Source of the DNA: Schistocephalus solidus
Taxonomy: Eukaryota; Platyhelminthes; Cestoda; Diphyllobothriidea; Diphyllobothriidae
Direction: 5' to 3'
DNA: 64,000 bases
Assembly (NCBI GenBank): GCA_017591395.1
Contig: WEDG01003229.1
Coordinates: 61,713 to 125,712 of the forward strand
Within the stretch, counting starts at the first letter, position 1. The number at the start of each line of letters is the position of its first letter. The position numbers and the translations under genes are program-made. The notes under the pieces are model-generated. The model was not told where the DNA came from, did not search any database, and saw only the letters and a program-made list of their open reading frames with translations. Below, one piece after another: positions 23,700-36,444 of the stretch.

Positions 23700-25340
23700 C
23701 GGGACCTCGCCTGCTCGCTTCTATCTGCAGGCAAGTTACTGATCGACTTTATTTGATGGCCGCGTTGGGAAAGGGGGGTTGCTACCAGGAAGATCGAGTT
23801 TGCACCAGGCGCTGTTGCGATTCTTCATGGTCCTTACATACCGAAGGATGACCTCATAAAGACCTGTAATGTCAGCCCTATTTGCTCGATGTGCAGTATA
23901 CGTTGAAAAGACCTTAATGACCTGCGCAACCCTCCCGACAAGTTCGGTTGGTTAGTTGACTTGCATTTCCTTTAGTCAGAAGCACCGAAATGTGGACCCT
24001 GATTGATCCGGTATGCAGTTCTGCGCCGGCAATGTGACTCAGTGCTGCGCATCTACCCGCGCACTCATTTATCACCCCTCATCTGGACTGTCAGTTCGAG
24101 TCACGGCACTTCCTTTATTTCATTTATGAGGCTTTCTTTATCTGGATTTCTACGTGCCTAGCCTATTCATGTGTCGAGGCCAAATCTTCCAGTAAATGCT
24201 TTTCTAAAACTCCGTAAGAACCGGTCTTGAGAGCCGAATGCGCGTTTACGGACATCACAATGTGTGACCGGACTACGGTGGTAGGTACCGAATCGTCCCA
24301 TGCCGGCTGTATTTAAACAATTAAGACAAGTGAATAGGAACATCCCCATAATACAGATGTTCATGCGTTATATTACAGGGAGGTTAGGATTAGGCTAATG
24401 ATTATGGCTAAATTTATGGTTAGAGTTAGTGGTAGGGTTTAGGTGAGGATGACTTTTGGCATTATCGTCAGCATTTGCCGAAAGTTTTCCTGAAAGGCTG
24501 GGGCTATTTGCGTTTCTTACCCTTAAACATAACAAGCCCTTATGAGGACGCTGCTACTGGCCCTCGCGCATGACAACAGCGGTTATGACTATCTTTTTCC
24601 TGCGATTAACTGACCACATTGTTTATTCCCGCACCAACAACACTGTATTGTACCTAGTTCACTCTATACTTAATTGGTGCTGATCCTGCACAAAGATCTT
24701 CTCCTGTGTTGGAGAAAACGATCTTAAATCATTTAGATTATCTGAAATTACCACGGCTATGCCCTCTTTGGGGGGGGGGGGGGGGGGGGGAGAGGAGATG
24801 GCGGTTGAAGTAAACTGGCGACGCCAACCACCTGGAGACTTTCGGCAGGTTGTAAGGGAAACATGGTTTTGGTAAAAGATGATGAGGAAAAATTTGAATG
24901 CGTTTACAGTGCTAGTTGAATCATGATTAGTGCCTCCAGCAAGAGCTATATGTGGAAATGATGTGGAAGAGAAACTACTTGCGCGGTCCTTTCTGAGTGG
25001 GTTTACACAAAGCCTTCAAGCAGGCCCTGATATCGGTGTGCTTTTTAAGGTGCAAGGGAAGCAGTGTAGATTGTTATACTGTTATCTTCAGGTGGTTCCT
25101 CGTGTTTGCATTGCTTCTCATCACGTGACCAACAACAGGAATCTTCATCTCACGCGCTGGCTTCAGGGACAGAGGTTCGAAGATAACGGGGTGTTGTTAA
25201 AATATCTCAATCTTCTCTCCTTTGGCGTCTTTTCATGAATATTTTTAAAAATGTCAGCGAGCCATGCATTGGTGCTCCCTTAGTGGTTCATTGGCCCTTT
25301 AGCGCACCCCGTCTCCACTTACTATCAGCTAGCACTCTCG
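23700..25340. other. Non-coding stretch with TTAGG-like and poly-G tracts
   Basis: No gene recognised. 24376-24450 contains degenerate gttagg / ggtaggg words. A run of 21 G occupies 24770-24790. 24300-24370 resembles the element end at 46330-46385 (shared pattern aatagg/aatggg-aac, cccata/cccaca-atac). 25342-25366 is a (CCA)n tract. Confidence 0.5.
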
Positions 25341-25847
25341 CTACCACCACCACCACCACCACCACCCTAAGTATTACCATCTTTACAGCAAGTGCGTGTG
25401 GGCGTAAAGTACGAAAATACGACAAACTGCAATGTGGTTATTGTGCTAGCGAAAACAGATGTTTTTAAACCGCACCGACGCGTGATCTTACACTCGCAGT
25501 GTTTTTCGTTAAGCACGCTGTTTTCGTCAATGGGATTTCAATGACGTGCAGACCCTTTCTGCTTCCATAACGGTTCACACGCGGCAAAAGCGTGATTTAT
25601 GCTAATGTAATAAGCACGGGTTGATGACGTTTGACAGTTCATCGTGTGAATTGGCTTCCACAGACGCTCATAATTTTGTAAGTAAACGTTAGTTCTGGGA
25701 AGGGATGAAGGTCTGTTGGCTGAATACGTTTTCTTCAATCCAAAAGAAATAAAAGAGCTGATCGATGCAAAAGGAATTTTGTTGGCTCGAAATCCTAGAT
25801 TTTCACTCAGACTGCGGACCGGGGATCCATGACTCAAGCAGTTAGTG

Positions 25848-26628
25848 CAGTGGTCGGCAACCTTTTCGGACAACTAGGCCATTTCAGGAGGTCAAGAAGG
25901 CACATTAGACCAGAAGAAACAAGGTGTCCAAGGAAACGTTTATTATTCAAAAATACAGTACGATCGATGAGAAACATGATGTTGCATGGTCTTAGAGACA
26001 GATACAATATCAGGTTCTAATGATGAGGACTTCAGCAACAGAATGGCATTAAGGCGATTGTCAGTGAGCTGAGAGCGCTGCTTGTTCTTACAAAACTTCA
26101 TTTTGGTGAACAGCTGCTCGCACGAATAAGGGTTGCCACGTTGGACAAAGAATAATTCGTCAGTTCATTCGGGGTTAAAGACACGACGTTCGAGGTCAAC
26201 CTTCCGGAGACTGGTAGCTGGGCGTTGCTTCCGCTCTTTAGGCATAGTAATTGGGGTTACTGTACGGGAACTCGATGTCTGTAATATGACCATGAAATGA
26301 AATTGCTTCGCACGTCACAGCACAGACACGCCTTGACCCTGGTAAGAGGTGAATGAAACCAAGACCAGAGAGTCAACTTGTTTACAACACAACATTTATC
26401 ATTCCTCCCCGGTCAGGCGCTTCTGTTCCATACAAGCGCCCGACATCAGTTCCAAAAATAAACACGAGCCACAGCTTGAGCTGCAACCAGCAGTAATGAA
26501 GGGGAACAAAACCGCGACACCACAATTAGGCCGGATCCAACGCTAAATAACTAGGGGGGGGCGTAAGGCCGGCCTGGAATACTAGCTAGGCCGTATCTGC
26601 CCTAAAGGCCAGAGTTTGCAGACCTCTG
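25848..26628 (-). mobile_element. Short hAT DNA transposon with TIRs and 8-bp target duplication
   Basis: The left end reads CAGTGGTCGGCAACCTTTT. The reverse complement of the right end reads CAGAGGTCTGCAAACTCTG. These imperfect terminal inverted repeats fit the hAT consensus that starts CAG-GGT. The flanking octamers are agttagtg (25840-25847) and agttagag (26629-26636), a 7/8 match of the length hAT transposases generate. The element is 781 bp and keeps only the C-terminal end of a transposase, so it is a non-autonomous internal-deletion derivative. Confidence 0.85.
25943..26143 (-). pseudogene. hAT transposase C-terminal dimerisation domain (fragment)
   Basis: The minus strand gives an uninterrupted run of about 66 codons containing SCEQLFTKMKFCKNKQRSQ and LTDNRLNAILLLKSSSLEPD, ending IFE and TAA at 25945-25943. 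This is the conserved C-terminal block of hAT transposases of the ZBED5 / GTF2IRD2 / FAM200 type, which mediates dimerisation. The catalytic core and BED finger are absent. A tttatt motif (AATAAA on the minus strand) overlaps the stop at 25939-25944 and may be the element's polyadenylation signal. Confidence 0.8.
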
Positions 26629-26639
26629 AGTTAGAGGCT

Positions 26640-26990
26640 CACGCGGTTGTCACCGCTTGTGAGAATTTCAGCCTCGTCAATCTTGAAGGTGTGACCGGCT
26701 CGCGTCGGGTGAGCCGCGATTTTGTAGCTAGCGTCATGCATTCTCACTACTGCTGCATTTTCGGTCATTCATGTTGGGGGTAATCTCCCAGTTTCTCAGG
26801 CATTCTTGCAACTACGGCAGTTTGAACGTCGCTTTCAACGAGTTGCACCTTAAGTATGACAGCAGGGTGGGACAGAGACGGTGACTCGCGCTGGATTTTT
26901 AGTGACTTACACAGCCTCTGACTCACTTTCTGTTCCACTCCCCCACCTGGGCCCGCTGTCAAGAAAGATTCAAGTGGACCGGAGATAGGA
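26640..26990 (-). repeat. Mixed PLE / LINE-3'UTR remnants
   Basis: The minus strand resembles part of the PLE fragment at 22.8-23.2 kb: MPEKLGDYPQHE here against TSEKLGDHSKRE there. It then has a gcgcgagtcaccgtc-type block that belongs near the LINE 3' terminus. The plus-strand text gagaatttcagcctcgtcaa parallels aaaaatgttggtctcgccaa at 22837. It abuts the hAT element. Confidence 0.45.
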
Positions 26991-27955
26991 GAGGGTGCCG
27001 CAACAATACCAGATCCGGTAAAGGATTCAAGGAGTTTCCTGACGTATTCGTGGCTCGCTCGGCCTCATTAATTGGCGTCTCGTGTGCAACTTCAACTCCG
27101 AGTTATATGAGAAGGCGGCTCCTTTACTCTTTTCACGTCGGTAACAGTTGTAAATTTTGCAGTGCTTGATACTCCAATCGGAATAGGCCTAGGAGACGCA
27201 ACTATTTAGCTTAAGTGCTGGCTATTCGGCTGTTTTAGCATACCTCGTAAGGCCGACGGCAGTAAAGATCGCTTGCATGCCGGCTCGACACGGGATTAGA
27301 GATCACCTGTAATACAGGTGGTCGTACGCTAAATTCCAGGGAAATTATAGTTAGCAATAAAAGTAGAGTTTTAGCTAGTACCTGTGTTGGCGGCATGGTA
27401 AATAATTCCGTATTTTTTACGTTTAAGGTTTTTTACCTTTCCCGAAATTTTTGTGCAGTACCACCTGAATTACGTGGGGGTAGGCAGAAAGGCGTCCCCC
27501 GAACCCAACGGCTCATGAACTACACCACACTGCGATAGAGAATACTCGGGGTGGGGGGGTCATCATTATCGTTGTTATTTTTCTCGGCACAGGCATTGTC
27601 TCAACTACAGGATCATAATAAAATATGTTATACTTTAGGTTAGCTCTGCGGTAGTTTACAGGATCGACTGCAGATGATGTAACTGCAAAAGCATGAGCCA
27701 GGAAAGCCGGATGAAAAGTGTGTCAGTTTACTTGGCGTGGCGACATCGGCTGAGCCCCCCTTGCCAGAGGAATGCTTATACCGCGTACGACTCAGCCCTT
27801 CGGCGTCACTGGTAGCTAACGCCAGTGAAACTATTAGCTGAAGTTCAATATGTTCTTTGGGCAAGGTAATAAATTTTCGACGCAGGTAACACAGGTCATC
27901 GTCAAAGGTAGCTTTTTGAGCGGGCCTAAAATCAGGGGGTATGTCAGCGTTTTTG
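26991..27955. other. No recognisable gene
   Basis: Short frames only. A palindrome-like atcacctgtaatacaggtggt occurs around 27302. Nothing else stands out before the (GAT)n array. Confidence 0.45.
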
Positions 27956-27965
27956 TTGACGGAGA

Positions 27966-28755
<790 letters not shown>

Positions 28756-28900
28756 GTGTCAGACACCCAGGCCTTCAGCGATTCCCGCCCCGGCTTACTG
28801 CTGGCTCGCGCTCCAACCCGCGTACTCGCGAAGTTAAATTCGTGGTCTGTTTTGGCTTCATTATTCGCGAGCAGGTCAAAGATTTCGGCACAACTACTGG
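28756..28900 (-). pseudogene. PLE C-terminal coding fragment
   Basis: Minus-strand codons read TDHEFNFASTRVGARASSK and then PGRESLKAW, matching the PLE block GHEFNFAATRIIAHARSKTS at 45.85 kb. The (GAT)n array starts on the next codons downstream. Upstream homology stops at about 28900. Confidence 0.7.
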
Positions 28901-28989
28901 AATACCAGAGTAGCACACACCAGATAACATCACATGGGCGCGGGTACGCGTGCGCTTTCGTCATGCACTGCGAATTGCGGGATGTGGCC

Positions 28990-29553
28990 CGTTAATGTGA
29001 CTCAGTCGCCCGAGGGGTCACGTGACGGGCAGCCCATTCGGTGCGCACTGGACGGTTGGGGTGTTCGAGTGCGACGGAGATTGAGAAAGAAGCTACCATA
29101 AGGACCTCCTACGCCAGAATGGTGTCCTTTATTTACAGGTAGGCTGTAGGTCGGCTGAACTCGATTCGTGTCTCTTCTGAAAGTCACCTGCATTTGGCTC
29201 CTCAACAAAAATAGTAGCAGCAACAGCCGGTTTGAAGACTGCATTTCCGCTTGCTATTCTACTGCAAAAAGGGGCGAAAAGTTGTCTTAGTGGGTACCAA
29301 ATTGCCGATCCATCGCACACATGTTCCGGTCATGGATAGCCCGCAATCAGGCTAGTGGCAAGGCTGGACTTTAGAGTTGATAATCCAGGAATTCTGGAAA
29401 AGAACGGGCGCTTTGCTCGGTACGAGGTAGAGAAGGCGAGACTTTGGTGGCAATTAAAGATAGTTACAGCGCAAATGAGAAAGATTCACGCCGATGTCCC
29501 CGTTTCTTAGTGATACTGGGCCAACTATTTCTTCGAAGTGAAGAGGGACTTAC

Positions 29554-29554
<1 letters not shown>
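28990..29554. other. No recognisable gene
   Basis: Short frames only. Confidence 0.4.

Positions 29555-29605
<51 letters not shown>
29555..29605. repeat. (GA)n microsatellite
   Basis: About 50 bp of GA. LINE copy 3 starts within 10 bp of its end. Confidence 0.95.
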
Positions 29606-29607
<2 letters not shown>

Positions 29608-29611
29608 TGAG

Positions 29612-32600
29612 GGAAACCTTCTCAACAGTCGACGTATGCAGGCTTAAACGCACTTGTCTACTGGTACAGTCCATAACTTGCTCTTCGTGGACGATTGCGC
29701 CTTTACCAGCCTGACGCAGGAGGACATGCAAAGGAGCATGGATCTATTCGCCGCCGGCTGCGCCAATTTTGTATTGAAGTTGCGAAAATTCCCATTAAAA
29801 GATTTAAAAGACGACTTGGCGAGCATGCGCACTGCTTTCGATAACTTCTTTTCAGGCCATTTCAGTTATAGGGGAAACGTTGGAACGTAGTAGAAATTTA
29901 AAACATGAAATCGATACCCAAAGCCAGTCAGGCCTTCGGCCGCCTGCAGGCCTCCGTGTGGAATCGCCAAGGTATTCGACTGAACACCAAACTGAAGATG
30001 TACAAGGCCATCATCTTGAGCGGAGACTTGGACCGTCTACTCTAACCAAGCCAGAAAGCTGAATCACTTCCATCTCAGCTGCCTCCACAGAATACTGAAG
30101 CTGAGATGGCAAGACAGGATCCCGGACACGCAAGTCCTGAAGCGGACCGGAATCCTCAGAATCCACGCCATGTTCAGGCAAGTGTAACTGCGATGGAGCG
30201 GCCATCTGGTGAGAATGGACGATGAGCGACTGCCGCAACTACTTTTTAACGGAAATTTCACTACAGGTGCTCGCCGACACGGAGGTTAAAGACGATGCTA
30301 CAAGGACATTTTGAAGATATCTCTGAAATAACTGCAAATCACTCCAACGACCTGGAAGGACCTCGCCCAGGATAGACCGGTATGGAAAAGATCTGTAGAG
30401 ACTGGTTCAGCAATCTATGAGGCCAACCGGATTGCCGCCACCAAGGCCAAAAGAGTGGCACGAAAGACACCAGCGCTCCGGACCAGCACCGTCGATGCCC
30501 GAGGCACTTCCAACATGCCCGCGCTGTCAACGCACCTTCCGTGCGCGAATCGTTCTGGTTGGACATCTTTGGACGCAATGCACCATCAATCCGGCAATTC
30601 CAACTTCTAAGTCAAATTATGCCTTCCCTCCTTCGGACTCCCCCACCCTCACTCCTGGCATCAAATCCATTACTCCCACTATCATAGAGACCACATCCCA
30701 ATACTCATCGCCTGTTACCCCCACCACCGCAACCAACACCGCCTTCGCTGCCACCACCTTCGCCGCCACCGCCACCGCTACCGTCACCACCACCAGCACC
30801 ACCAGCGATGGGGACTCTCTCCTAAACTGTCCTCAATGTGACCGCATATTCACCGCACGCATCGGCCTGGTCGTTCACTTACAAATCCAACGTACGGAGA
30901 CTGGGGAACCAGTGCCTGGAGCACCAACAGACAGCAGCGGTTACCGCTTCTACTGCCCTCATTGTCCTCACGCATTCACTCATAGCATGGGCCTATTCGG
31001 TCACATGCGCATCTATGACAGCAGAATTCATCGCAATGTTGAAAACACAGATACCCCATGCAAACCCTCCGCTCCTGCCATTCTTACCACCACAGCCACC
31101 CCCACTACCATGAATGACATCCCTCAGCCTATACCGATTTCTCCTGCCCACACTGCGACCGCATCTTCAACTCACGCATCGGCGTGGGCTGTCACCCGCC
31201 AATGCCCAGGCCCTTCCAACATGCCCACGCTGTCAACGCACCTTCCGTTCGCGAATCGGCCTGTTCGGACATCTTCAGACTCAATGCAGCAACAACCCGA
31301 CAATTCCAAAATCTACGTCAAATTCAGCCAGCACTCCTTCGGACTCCCCCTCCCTCTCCCCAGGCATCAGTTCCATTACACTTACCATCATAGAGACCAC
31401 ATCCCAATACACATCACCTGTTACTTCCACCACCACCGCCGCCGCCGCCGCTACCACCATCAGCGATGGGGACTCTCTCCTCAACTGTCATCAATGCGAC
31501 CAAACATTCACCTCACGCATCGGCCTGATCAGTCACTTGCGAATCCATCGCACGGAGGCTGGTATACCAGTGCCTGAGGCTCCGACACACAGTCTTCGCG
31601 CTCACCTCCACTGCCATCAATGCTCTCGCACATTTACACACCGCATGGGCCTATTACGACGCATGCACCTTCACGAAAACCTGCGGTAAACCACCGGAGG
31701 CTGACCCACATCAGCGCACACCTACACTAATACATAGACAAAACCCTCTCCATCGTCATAATGTACCTGATAAAATCACGGTGTCCTAGAAACCGTGGCT
31801 TGGAAGGCTGCCAATCTGACGCTTACACCAGACCACGCCGTCGGCCCAGTGTATGTGCTGTGTGTGTTGAGTGGCTGACCAATGGACTGGGAGTAAGACG
31901 GCGATGGCTCCTCCATATCCCTAAGTTATTGAATCCTGGTGTGTGCGTTATGGCGGCCAGGTCATGCTGTGGCGCGCGAAGACGGGTACGCCGACCCATC
32001 AGACAATGCGGCCACTCCCACATCAGACAACTGACTGGCTCGGACGGTAGTTTGATTGTGAGGGGTAGAGGAGTGTGTGAGGTCAACAGCTCAGCGCATT
32101 TTCCTCATTATAAACAATCTGACACGCTTGAAATATCACGGTGCTTTAAAAGCTGTGGCTTGGAAGGTCACCAACTGACAACTACACGCCGACCTCGCAG
32201 TCAGTGCAATGTGTGTTGTGTAGAGTTGCTGACTGGTGATCTGAGAGTCAGGCTGCAATGGCTCCTTCTTAACGTTACCTCTGGCTATCTCACACATGTG
32301 AGATGTAAGCCGTTTTACCCCTTGATGTGTGAAATCCTGGTGCTTCTGTATGGGAGGCCAGGTCGTGAACGTAGTACACGTAGACGAGGTCACCAGCAGC
32401 TGCGCCCACTTGCGCATCAGACAACTGACCGGCTTGGACAATGGTCTGATTGTGGGGGTGGGGGAGAGAGTGAGGTCGACGGTTCAGCGCATGTTCCTCA
32501 CTATAAACCATCCGACGTGGTTGAATCTATCGTAGTGCGCTAAAAGCCGTGGGTTGGAAGGTTGCCAACTGACGGGGTAACTCGGACCGCGTGGTCAGCG

Positions 32601-32835
32601 CATTGTGTGTTTTGTGTGTAGTGGCTGACTGGTGGACTGAAAATCAGGCTACAATTGCTCCTCCGGTCTTCTTGACTCTGTCGTGACACAGGGCTCTGGT
32701 TGGGGAGTAGGAGAGAGTATGGTAGATGCATAGCAAGTCTACTATCACTTTACACTTAATCAAGCGCATGACATTGTCCCAGCATCACCCATCCGTGGAG
32801 CATACGTTGGACATCGTCAGACTACGACGGTCGAA
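29612..32835 (+). mobile_element. Zinc-finger LINE, copy 3 (5'-truncated)
   Basis: It starts inside the RT palm (VHNLLFVDDCAFTSL, DMQRSMDLFAAGCANF) and is interrupted at about 29778-29915 by unrelated sequence. It resumes with the post-RT domain ([37 protein letters not shown]), then an enlarged zinc-finger region and a 3'UTR (31690-32835) with three subrepeats. It ends at the family terminus gactacgacggtcgaac near 32835. A deletion of about ten codons removes TxLYGA from the post-RT block near 30017. Confidence 0.8.
30500..31690 (+). pseudogene. LINE-encoded C2H2 zinc-finger array, internally duplicated
   Basis: Seven finger-like units are readable: CPRCQRTFRARIVLVGHLWT (C2HC), CPQCDRIFTARIGLVVHLQI, CPHCPHAFTHSMGLFGHMRI, one near 31143 in a shifted frame, CPRCQRTFRSRIGLFGHLQT, CHQCDQTFTSRIGLISHLRI and CHQCSRTFTHRMGLLRRMHL, followed by the terminal HENLR stop at 31687-31689. 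The first and fifth are the same finger type, with the same Thr/Ser/Pro-rich spacer (IIETTSQY) after each. The block has therefore been tandemly duplicated, at 30507-31140 and 31205-31690. Frame changes occur at about 30430 and 31115. Confidence 0.75.
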
Positions 32836-32849
32836 CACTCGCGGCTGAT

Positions 32850-34003
32850 GCATCACATGCGGCAGCGAAGAAGTCCGTGCTCCTTTGCATTTCCTCTTCT
32901 GTCGTTGCATTGGGTGCGCAGTCGTCAGCAACGAGAAGTTCGTGAATGGTGGTTGTGGAGACACGCGAGCGGAAGTGCATCCATCGTTTGTTGAGGAGAC
33001 GGCCGTCCATCCGGTAGGCGATGCGGATCCCGTGGCATTCTCCACGGTAGGCGTCCGTTAGCATGGCAGAGAATATGCGATTAAACAGGGTAGGTGCAAT
33101 GACACAGCCCTGCTTCAATCCGTTGGTAACTGTTAATGCTTCGGATTTTGTCCCGTTGTCAGTAACGCACGCCATCATCCCGTCGTGAAGCTGACGTACC
33201 ATATGCTTGAAACGTTTAGGACAGCCGAATTTCTGCATGATTTTCAACAGCCCGTCGCGATTCACCATGTCAAAGTCTTTCGTCAGATCCACAAAGGTAG
33301 TGTGTAGGTGAGTCCGCATCTCTTGGCACGTCTCTTGCAGCTGGCGAGCAGCGAAGATAATGAAGATTGTTCCTCTCTGTCACCGGAAACCGCATTGGCT
33401 TTCCGGGAGCAGTCCTTGCTCCAGGTGAGCGTTCAAGCGATTGAGGAGAATGCGGGCGAAGAGCTTTCCAGCGATGGTCAGTAGCGAAATTCCTCGGTGG
33501 TTGTCACAGAGTTGGCGGTTCTCCTTCTTTTTGTGGAGGTGGACAATGGTTGCGTCTTTGAAATCCTGAGGGACTTGCCCTTGGTGTCACATCTCCTGGA
33601 AGAGCACTGTGAGTCGGTACATTAGTTGGGGTCCACCATGCTTGTAATTCTCAGCAGAGATCACGTGCGAGCCAGGTGCCTTCCCGTTGGAGAGTTGCTG
33701 CACGGCTCTGATGGTGGTTTGGAGAGAGGGTGGGAGATCAATGTCAGCGTTGATTTCCACTTCAGGCAGGTGATCGGTGGCGGCGTCGGTGATGGTAGAA
33801 GGCTGATTGAGAACGATTTTGAAATGTTCTGCCCATCGCGTCAGTATTTGCGTCTTCTCAGTGAGTAGCGTCCTGCCATCGAAAATGAGAAGAGGGGTGG
33901 TGCTTTTGACGGGAGGTCTGTAGACAGCCTTGTTGGCGGCGAAGAAGTTCTTCCATTCGCTTTGGTCCACGTATTCTTGGATTTCCTCGGCTTTGCGCGT
34001 CAT
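32850..34003 (-). pseudogene. LINE reverse transcriptase, broken
   Basis: Frames 34003-33587 and 33319-32822 cover WKNFFAANKAVYRPPVKSTT, ILTRWAEHFKIVLNQPSTI, TTFVDLTKDFDMVNRDGLL, TNGLKQGCVIAPTLFNRIF and the palm motif LLVADDCAPNATTEEEMQRS. The catalytic pair is kept but F/YADD has become VADD. The middle (33586-33320) is in a third frame and the protein is truncated after FFAAACDASA. Confidence 0.8.
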
Positions 34004-34361
34004 CTAGGCATTCTGCATCTCTCGCAGCCGTTGCTGTACAAGGCGGCGACTTCGGTAGAAGGCTGTCTTGTTTGCAGTGGTAGGGCGATCGACGTAGGCG
34101 TTGTGCAACTGGTTCTTCTACACGAGCAGAGCGTTGATAGCTGCGTCGTTGTCATCAAACCATTCTTGATGCTGATGACGTGCGCGGCTGAGGACATCCA
34201 GGGCGGTGGATTGGATGGTATTAATCAGCTGACACCAGCGGTTCTCCACGGAGATGTCCACGTCAGCGACTGGAAGGTTGGCTAGTCATTTGGCCAGTTC
34301 GTTGCTGAAATGGAGATGGCGAACAGCACATTCAAAAAAGTGCATTGGACATTACTGGTGG

Positions 34362-35140
34362 TCACTTAGCTTGGGGTCTCCTGCGTGTTTGCAGACGAAG
34401 CCTTATCTTGGAGATGACGAGGCAGTGATCCGTCCATCCGTCGGCACCGGGGATCACCTTTGTCACCAGCACGTCTTTACGATCTCGCCTTCGGACGAGA
34501 ACATTGTCCAAGAGGCGCCAGTGTCTCGACCGGGGCTGTATGCAGGTCACCTTTTGCCGCATCGGGAGGTGGAAGAAGGTGTTGGGCAACAGGAGACGGT
34601 GTTCCGCACAGGTTCACAGAAGAAGGAGACCGTTATCGCTACGGTTACCGAGACAATGGGGACCCAGCAATCCTCTCCACGAGGCACGGTCTGTCCCGAC
34701 GCGGGCGTTGAAGTCACCAAGGACAATGAACTTATCCGCCTTCGGCATAGTCGCCCGGATGGCATGTGGATCCTCGTAGAAATTATCCTTCGCCGCATCA
34801 GAGCTCATCATTGGGGGAGTGTAGGTGCTGATGATGGTGGCGAACTGGTCTCCCCGAAGAGGCAGGTGGAGGCTCATCAGGCGATCATTGATACCCTGCG
34901 GCAGACAGGGCAGATGTCCCACGATGTCGTTCCGGATGGCAAAGGTGACACCAGCGTCGCGTCGCTCTGCCTTTGGCCGGTCGCTCCAGAAGAGGGTATA
35001 GCCGGCAATCACCTCCTCCAGCTGACCCTGCTCAGAGAATCGGGTATCGCTGAGAGCAGCAATGTCCACCTTGTAGCGCGCCAGTTCCCAAGCGACTAGC
35101 ACTGTCCTCCATTCTGGTCGGTTGCTCCTGGGATTGTCTA
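34362..35140 (-). pseudogene. LINE endonuclease domain, nearly complete
   Basis: Frame 35102-34614 reads [40 protein letters not shown] and [18 protein letters not shown], so the catalytic LGDFN block is intact, unlike copy 1. It continues in the frame 34589-34362 with RHWRLLDNVLVRRRDRKDVL and DGWTDHCLVISKIRLRL (the SDH catalytic motif region reads TDHC). A frameshift near 34600 separates the two parts. Confidence 0.8.
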
Positions 35141-35160
35141 AAAGGTATCAAACATTCCAG

Positions 35161-35770
35161 ACTGCTAGAGTGAGTGGACTCATCCGAGCAGCCTGCAGGG
35201 TATGGCGAGGGGGATGGGGACGGGGGGTATTATTGTTTGTTTGAGTTTTACGATCGCGTAGTTTGCGATCTGCGAGCCGCGGCCGGCTGCAGAAGACGTG
35301 AGACCCAGCATTTTTTAGGGCAAATTTTCTAGCCCCTTCCTCCGCGAGGAGGCAAGCAGTGCCATCCCTAAATAGGGCTGCTCGGACATCCCAGATGGCT
35401 GCCGAACTCCACTATGGGTCACGCATTTGTGTTAGTGGGAGAACGACCCGAGTTAGTCTGGGCCGCCTACGGGGTTGCTGTCGCCCCCACCGTAGGACTT
35501 TTTGAGAGGGGGGAGGTGGGAAATTCGGGAGTCAGACATACCAGGTGTGGAGGCACACACAAGACCGGAGACCCTCACCTGGTTTAGCCCGCCGGTCGTG
35601 ACGGTTGCCCTGGTTGTGGCCGCTGGGAAGAACCAGCTTCGATTAGCCACAGGTGAGAGTTGGGTACCAGCTAGACGCAGCCACAGGAGCATTCACCACA
35701 TGTACGAGACAAATGGAGCGACTAAATGCAGCTGTGTGGTTGCCTCTATGGTACCCTACGCCCATGCGCT
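35161..35770 (-). other. Possible 5'UTR of LINE copy 4
   Basis: It directly precedes the endonuclease start on the minus strand and is GC-rich, with ccccttcctccgcgaggagg and cggccggctgc blocks. The plus-strand frame at 35502 and minus-strand frame 35692-35453 have no recognised domain. The assignment rests on position only. Confidence 0.35.
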
Positions 35771-35773
35771 TCA

Positions 35774-36190
<417 letters not shown>

Positions 36191-36444
36191 GATACTCTGT
36201 GATGGGGCTGGTGCGTGCTGCTCGCGTGGCTGGATCGCATGTGTGCGCACGATGTCTCATCGCAGATGGGCGGTTTGATCGGATTCGGACTCGATGAAGT
36301 TTCGATCGGCATACCGACTTTTGCGAATTGTATCGCATGATTTTTGGGTGCGCACAATTTATGACAATTTGCGGATGCGTGCACCTGATACCCAGTAGGT
36401 GCATGTGTCTTTGAAGCTCCTTTGAGTGCACCTGTAGAGAGAGA

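Larger units (their letters stand above)
32836..35160 (-). mobile_element. Zinc-finger LINE, copy 4 (3'-truncated)
   Basis: It reads from the endonuclease start at about 35150 down to just after the RT palm at about 32850, where it is cut off and abuts the 3' end of copy 3. The two copies thus lie tail to tail. Protein-level differences from copy 1 place it in another subfamily: its RT has TTIRAVQQLSNGKAPGSHV where copy 1 has TIQAVQQISSGKASGSDA. Confidence 0.85.

Noticed and set aside
23394..23756. His/Gln-rich protein
   Set aside because: Translation of the compound microsatellite only.
30417..31577. 386-codon frame as a host C2H2 transcription factor
   Set aside because: It lies between LINE RT remnants and the LINE 3'UTR, starts out of frame with the preceding element sequence, and has the same fingers as other LINE copies.
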